64,000 bases of DNA, taken from CAHJWO01 sp964245885 (GTDB lineage Bacteria > Verrucomicrobiota > Verrucomicrobiia > Chthoniobacterales > SZAS-18). Location of the stretch: the NCBI GenBank assembly GCA_964245885.1, contig CAXTOX010000004.1, forward strand, positions 1-64,000, given 5' to 3'. Made by a program: the position numbers and the translations under genes. Positions 60,378 through 64,000 of this stretch are shown here, piece by piece; position 1 is the first letter of the stretch, and the number at the start of each line of letters is the position of its first letter. The notes under the pieces were generated by a model, which made no database searches, had not been told where the DNA came from, and worked only from the letters and a program-made list of their open reading frames with translations.

Positions 60378-61799
60378 TCACGGCTTGGAAGCTCCCTGCA
60401 CCGCCGCGATGGCACCCGGCTGGGCGACGGGTTCCGACCCGGGCGCAGGATGGTGCAACGCGTCCTGTCCATCCTGCACGCCCGTGATCAGCCGCGACCC
60501 GCGGTAGAACGTCACGTAGTTCCAGGCCCACTCGCTGATGACCGCCAGACGGCTGCGGTAACCGACCAGGTACACGATGTGGATCGCGGCCCACATTACC
60601 CAGGCGATGAACCCTCCGAACCGCACGAAGTTCAGGTCCGCGACGGCCTTGTTGCGGCCGATGGTCGCCAGGTTGCCCTTGTCCCAATAGGAAAAATTCA
60701 TGGGCTTGCCGCCCGCGAGCGTCTCCAGGATGTTGTTGGCCGCGTGACGCCCTTCCTGCATGGCGGGGGGACTCACGCCCGGCAGCGGCTTACCGGTCTG
60801 GTGCGAGAAATTGGCCATGTCGCCGATCACCTGCACTTCGGGATGATCGGGGATGGTCAGGTCCTCGTTGACGACGACGCGGCCGGCTTTGTCCAGCGGC
60901 ACGCCGAGCGTCTTGCCGAGCGGCGACGCAGCGTTGCCCGCCGCCCAGATCACCGTGCGCGTGGGCAGGAACTGCCCGTCCTTTAACTCCACCCCTTCCG
61001 CGGTAATGTTTGTCACGGTCACTCCTTCGTGGACCTCGACCCCGATTTGTTCCAACTGTTTTTTGCCGCTGGCGGAAAGCTCCGGCGGGAAGGCACCCAG
61101 GATGCGCGGCCCGCCCTCGATGATCATAATCTTGGCCCGCGCCGAGTTGATGGAACGGAAGTCGCGAGTCATCGTGTGCCGGGCGATCTCGCTGATGGCA
61201 CCCGCCATCTCGCACCCGGTCGGGCCACCGCCGACGATCACAAACGTCATGGCGGCGTCACGCTCGGATTGGTCGACGGCTTTTTCGGCGATTTCAAAGG
61301 CCGTCAGCATCCGCTTCCGGATTTCCACGGCGTCGGCGAGGTTCTTCAGACCGGGAGCGAACTTCTCCCACTCGTCGTGGCCGAAGTAGCTGTGGCGCGA
61401 GCCGGTGGCCAGGATCAGGAAGTCGTACGGAACCACCAGGTCCTCGGTGATCACCTTGCGCGCCGCCACGTCGACGCGCCGCACTTCCGAGAGGATCACT
61501 TCGACGTTTTCCTGGTGCCGGAAAATCTCGCGCAACGGCCGGGCGATGTTCGCCGGGGTCAGCCCCGCTGTCGCCACCTGGTAAAGGAGCGGCTGGAAAA
61601 GGTGGTGGTTGCTGCGGTCGATGAGCGTCACATCGACGCTCTCGCCCTTGAATTTCTTGACCGCTTCGAGGCCGGCAAATCCGCCCCCGACGACGACGAT
61701 CTTCGGGCGGCCGGACGGCGGGCGGGCGACGGACGTGGTCGACGCCGGTTTGAGGACGGGCGCGGCGGCGGGGGGCGGTTCCATGGTGACGCTGCTCAT
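60378..61799 (-). CDS. ndh: Type II NADH:quinone dehydrogenase (NDH-2)
   Basis: A single-subunit, non-proton-pumping NADH dehydrogenase, 473 aa. Two Rossmann motifs: FAD-binding IVVVGGGFAGLEAVKKF (about 33-50) and NADH-binding FVIVGGGPTGCEMAGAISE. HHLFQPLLYQVATAGLTPANIARPLREIF is the NDH-2 quinone-side signature. The C-terminal WVMWAAIHIVYLVGYRSRLAVISEWAWNYVTFYRGSRLI is the membrane-binding amphipathic region. It is divergent from nuoD, with a perfect palindrome between them that probably controls its expression by NADH level. An N-terminal extension of about 30 residues is Pro/Ala-rich. Confidence 0.94.
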   Translation of the reverse strand: MSSVTMEPPPAAAPVLKPASTTSVARPPSGRPKIVVVGGGFAGLEAVKKFKGESVDVTLIDRSNHHLFQPLLYQVATAGLTPANIARPLREIFRHQENVEVILSEVRRVDVAARKVITEDLVVPYDFLILATGSRHSYFGHDEWEKFAPGLKNLADAVEIRKRMLTAFEIAEKAVDQSERDAAMTFVIVGGGPTGCEMAGAISEIARHTMTRDFRSINSARAKIMIIEGGPRILGAFPPELSASGKKQLEQIGVEVHEGVTVTNITAEGVELKDGQFLPTRTVIWAAGNAASPLGKTLGVPLDKAGRVVVNEDLTIPDHPEVQVIGDMANFSHQTGKPLPGVSPPAMQEGRHAANNILETLAGGKPMNFSYWDKGNLATIGRNKAVADLNFVRFGGFIAWVMWAAIHIVYLVGYRSRLAVISEWAWNYVTFYRGSRLITGVQDGQDALHHPAPGSEPVAQPGAIAAVQGASKP

Positions 61800-61874
61800 A
61801 GTAGATCAGTTTTGTCGGGGAGGTGCCTCTGACACGGGAACTTCCTGCAATCGGGCCAACCCGGCAAGCGACGC

Positions 61875-61892
61875 TTGTGAAATATTTCACAA
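61875..61892. promoter_or_regulatory. Perfect palindrome matching the Rex operator (also fits the CRP consensus)
   Basis: TTGTGAAATATTTCACAA is a perfect 18-bp palindrome in the 191-bp region between ndh (start 61799) and nuoD (start 61991). It matches the Rex consensus TTGTGAA-N4-TTCACAA exactly. It also contains TGTGA-N6-TCACA, the CRP form. The flanking genes both oxidise NADH, which makes an NADH-sensing Rex repressor the more natural reading. Confidence 0.7.
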
Positions 61893-61990
61893 TTACCGCT
61901 TGCGCCCCGGCCGGGGGAGAAATTACTTTTGCAGGCTAGCCCGACGCGGACCGTTCGCTTCCGGTACCGCCCGGTTTCCTCCACTTCCAC

Positions 61991-63250
61991 ATGGCTTCGC
62001 GCATTCAAGAAATCGAGGCGCCCGACACGCTGGCGCGCACGCAGGCGTCCCTCGGCAGCCTGAGAGAGACGACCGACGACAAAATTGGCGAGAAGATGAC
62101 CCTGAACATGGGTCCTTCCCACCCGGCGACCCACGGCGTGCTCCGCCTCGTGCTCGAGCTCGACGGCGAGGTGATCACGAAGGCGACGCCGGACATGGGT
62201 TACCTGCACCGCGGCGATGAAAAGATCGCCGAGAACATGCAGTACAACCAATTTATCCCTTATACGGATCGGTTGGACTACCTCGCGCCACTGGCCAACA
62301 ACGTGGCTTACGCCTTGGCGGTCGAAAAGCTGATGGGCTGGGAACTGCCTCCGCGCGGCAAGGCGCTGCGGGTCCTCTGCTGCGAGATCGCCCGTATCTC
62401 GGCGCACTTGCTCGGTCTCGGAGCGTTCGCGATGGACACCGGTGCGATGACGGTGTTCCTCTACACTTTCACCGAGCGCGAGAAGATCTACAACCTGATC
62501 GAGCAACTGACCGGCGCGCGCTTCACAACGAGCTACACACGGGTCGGCGGGCAGGTGCGTGATTTGCCGGAGACGTTTGAGGCGCAGTTGCGGCAGTTTC
62601 TGAAGGAGTTCATCCCGAATCTCAACGAGATCGATAACCTGCTCACCCGCAACCGGATCTTCGTGGATCGCACCCGTGATGTCGGGCTGATTTCCAAAGA
62701 GCAGGCGGTTGCGTTCGGACTTTCCGGGCCGAACCTGCGTGGCTCCGGCGTCGACCACGATCTGCGCAAGAAGCACCCCTACCTCGACTACGAGAAGTAC
62801 GACTTCGAGGTGGCCGTCGGCACGGTGGGTGACTGCTACGACCGTTATCTTGTGCGCTTGGAGGAAATGCGGCAGAGTGTGCGCATCCTCGAACAGGTGC
62901 TCGACACGATGCCGGATGGCCCCATCAACGTGGTGGACGGCAAAAATATCCTGCCGCCCAAGCAAGCCGTACTGATGAAGATGGAGGAGTTGATCCATCA
63001 TTTCATGGTCGTCACCCAAGGGATCGACGCGCCTCCGGGCGAGGTCTACTTCGGTGCCGAAAACCCCAAGGGCGAACTCGGCTTCTACATCAACAGCCGT
63101 GGCGGTGGCGTGCCGCACCGGCTCAAAATTCGCGCTCCGTCCTTCGTCAATCTGAGCATCCTCCCGACGATCCTGCCCGGCCACATGATGAGCGATGTCG
63201 TCGCCATCCTCGGCAGTCTGGATTTCGTGATGGGCGAGTGTGATCGTTAA
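61991..63250 (+). CDS. nuoD: NADH-quinone oxidoreductase subunit D (NuoD)
   Basis: The 49-kDa quinone-site subunit of respiratory complex I, 419 aa. TLNMGPSHPATHGVLRLVLELDGE, MGYLHRGDEKIAENMQYNQFIPYTDRLDYL, VEKLMGWELPPR, ISAHLLGLGAFAMDTGAMTVFLYTF and the end SILPTILPGHMMSDVVAILGSLDFVMGECDR are invariant family blocks. It is the first nuo gene on this side. nuoA, B and C are not upstream, where a divergent ndh lies instead. Confidence 0.97.
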   Translation: MASRIQEIEAPDTLARTQASLGSLRETTDDKIGEKMTLNMGPSHPATHGVLRLVLELDGEVITKATPDMGYLHRGDEKIAENMQYNQFIPYTDRLDYLAPLANNVAYALAVEKLMGWELPPRGKALRVLCCEIARISAHLLGLGAFAMDTGAMTVFLYTFTEREKIYNLIEQLTGARFTTSYTRVGGQVRDLPETFEAQLRQFLKEFIPNLNEIDNLLTRNRIFVDRTRDVGLISKEQAVAFGLSGPNLRGSGVDHDLRKKHPYLDYEKYDFEVAVGTVGDCYDRYLVRLEEMRQSVRILEQVLDTMPDGPINVVDGKNILPPKQAVLMKMEELIHHFMVVTQGIDAPPGEVYFGAENPKGELGFYINSRGGGVPHRLKIRAPSFVNLSILPTILPGHMMSDVVAILGSLDFVMGECDR

Positions 63251-63290
63251 TCCCCGTCAGCAAAACCTCGAAAGCAGTCGTTCCGTCCCT

Positions 63291-63692
63291 ATGAAAACCC
63301 GTTTCCTTTCCCTCCTTGGTTGCGCCGTCCTCGGCCTCGCCGTCACCGTCGGCACGACCGCTTGTGACAAGCAGGGCAACGCGAAGATCACGGACTCCGG
63401 CAACACCAAACTGACCCCCGCCAACATCGCCAAGATGAGCAAGGGCATGCAGCGTTCGCAGGTCGTGGCCCTGTTCGGTCAGCCGACGCAGTCCGGCGAC
63501 GTGGAAAACGACGTGGTCTTTAAGAAGCAGCGCGTGACCTACATCGAAGGCAAGGATTCTTTGTCGATCACGTACAAGAATGACGAGGTCGAGGAGTTTT
63601 CCAGCACCGTGGGCACGACCACGAGCACCGCGAACAGCAACGCCGATGGCACCACGACAACGACCTCGTCGACCAGCACGAAGTCCAACTGA
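63291..63692 (+). CDS. BamE/SmpA-like small lipoprotein with Ser/Thr-rich tail
   Basis: A 133-aa protein starting at ATG 63291 with a lipoprotein signal (FLSLLGCAVLGLAVTVGTTAC, cysteine 24-25). The middle, LTPANIAKMSKGMQRSQVVALFGQPTQSG ... TYIEGKDSLSITYKNDEVEEF, has the SmpA/OmlA-type pattern of a helix ending in GxP and two strands. The tail is almost pure Ser/Thr/Asn. It sits between nuoD and nuoE, co-directional, with 40 and 30 bp gaps. A role in complex I is unlikely from its location outside the cytoplasm. Confidence 0.75.
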   Translation: MKTRFLSLLGCAVLGLAVTVGTTACDKQGNAKITDSGNTKLTPANIAKMSKGMQRSQVVALFGQPTQSGDVENDVVFKKQRVTYIEGKDSLSITYKNDEVEEFSSTVGTTTSTANSNADGTTTTTSSTSTKSN

Positions 63693-63722
63693 TACCCAAC
63701 GCTTCGCAGCCCTCTGCCGCGC

Positions 63723-64000
63723 ATGGAAATTCCCGCCGAGTTGGAACAGAAAATAGACGAGGTAATCACGCATTACCCCGTTTCCAAGCGCAGTGCCGTG
63801 CTGCCTCTCTTACACCTTTTGCAGGAGCGGTTTGGCTACATCAGCCCGGAGACCACCGATTGGGTGGCGGCCAAGCTCGACCTCCAGCCCATCAACGTGC
63901 TGGAAGTGGTGACCTTTTATCCGATGTTCCGGGCCGCGCCTCCTGGCCGGCACCACATCCGGGTTTGCCGGACGCTCTCTTGCGCCATGGCCGGGTCGTA
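63723..64000 (+). CDS. nuoE: NADH-quinone oxidoreductase subunit E (NuoE), partial at window edge
   Basis: The 24-kDa [2Fe-2S] subunit of complex I. The first about 92 codons are visible from ATG 63723: LEQKIDEVITHYPVSKRSAVLPLLHLLQERFGYIS, VLEVVTFYPMFRAAPPGRHHIRVCRTLSCAMAG. The two cysteines of CRTLSC are the first cluster ligands. The rest lies beyond the window. It continues the nuoD operon after the intervening lipoprotein. Confidence 0.95.
   Translation, partial: MEIPAELEQKIDEVITHYPVSKRSAVLPLLHLLQERFGYISPETTDWVAAKLDLQPINVLEVVTFYPMFRAAPPGRHHIRVCRTLSCAMAGS

Noticed and set aside
61875..61892. FNR box
   Set aside because: The FNR core TTGAT-N4-ATCAA is not matched. The Rex and CRP forms fit every base.

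Overview
The window is a GC-rich (roughly two thirds G+C by eye), densely packed bacterial chromosome segment. Lipid A synthesis (lpxB), a LolA-like protein and several lipoproteins make the host Gram-negative. Dispersed palindromic and heptameric repeats, SWIM-SNF2 helicases, a DUF5872/DUF6321 pair and the split nuo genes are compatible with Verrucomicrobiota or another PVC lineage, but that is inference. Three runs of exactly ten N show that this is a scaffolded draft, probably a metagenome-assembled genome. One gap lies next to a chimeric piece of sequence.

Layout. 1-10.3 kb: tRNA-Ala(CGC), M13 peptidase, CPA1 Na+/H+ antiporter, photolyase/cryptochrome, aldo/keto reductase, accB-accC, a lipoprotein and lpxB. 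10.4-13.7 kb: transposase remnant and a first SWIM-SNF2 helicase. 13.8-18.2 kb: ABC permease with an AttH-type secreted protein, then a thioredoxin-like protein. 18.3-24.3 kb: FAD oxidoreductase, 3-methyladenine glycosylase, a 44-aa lipoprotein, L,D-transpeptidase, asd, polyprenyl diphosphate synthase, C39-like peptidase. 24.3-30.9 kb: REP-like palindromes, DUF5872 and DUF6321 basic proteins, FIST sensor protein, spore-photoproduct-lyase-family radical SAM enzyme, an ATP-grasp/flavin monooxygenase pair and a YciE-type protein.

31.0-40.3 kb is a compact ACP-dependent gene cluster: halogenase-like flavoprotein, acyl carrier protein, condensation-domain-like acyltransferase, FAD oxidoreductase, AMP ligase, MMPL exporter and LolA-like carrier. 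It resembles the periphery of aryl-polyene or flexirubin clusters but has no ketosynthase, ketoreductase or dehydratase. Two MFS transporters follow. 43.0-50.2 kb is housekeeping on the minus strand: tatD, DUF1345, fabH-plsX-rpmF-yceD-coaD, guaA and a cyclophilin.

50.2-52.8 kb is a foreign-looking, much more AT-rich island. It holds two unrecognised genes, one with an Abi/HEPN-like RN-x5-H motif and both with predicted winged-helix C-termini, followed by a DUF5615/DUF433 toxin-antitoxin pair. That pair is bracketed by an 87-nt duplication of the 3' end of the next gene, a second SWIM-SNF2 helicase. The two copies differ only at synonymous sites. This is the best candidate for an undescribed, possibly defensive, system and insertion mode. 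56.3-64 kb: parA without parB, aat, a panE-like reductase, a PPOX protein, an HDAC-like deacylase, then type II NADH dehydrogenase divergent from nuoD-lipoprotein-nuoE. A perfect 18-bp Rex/CRP-type palindrome lies between the two NADH dehydrogenase units.
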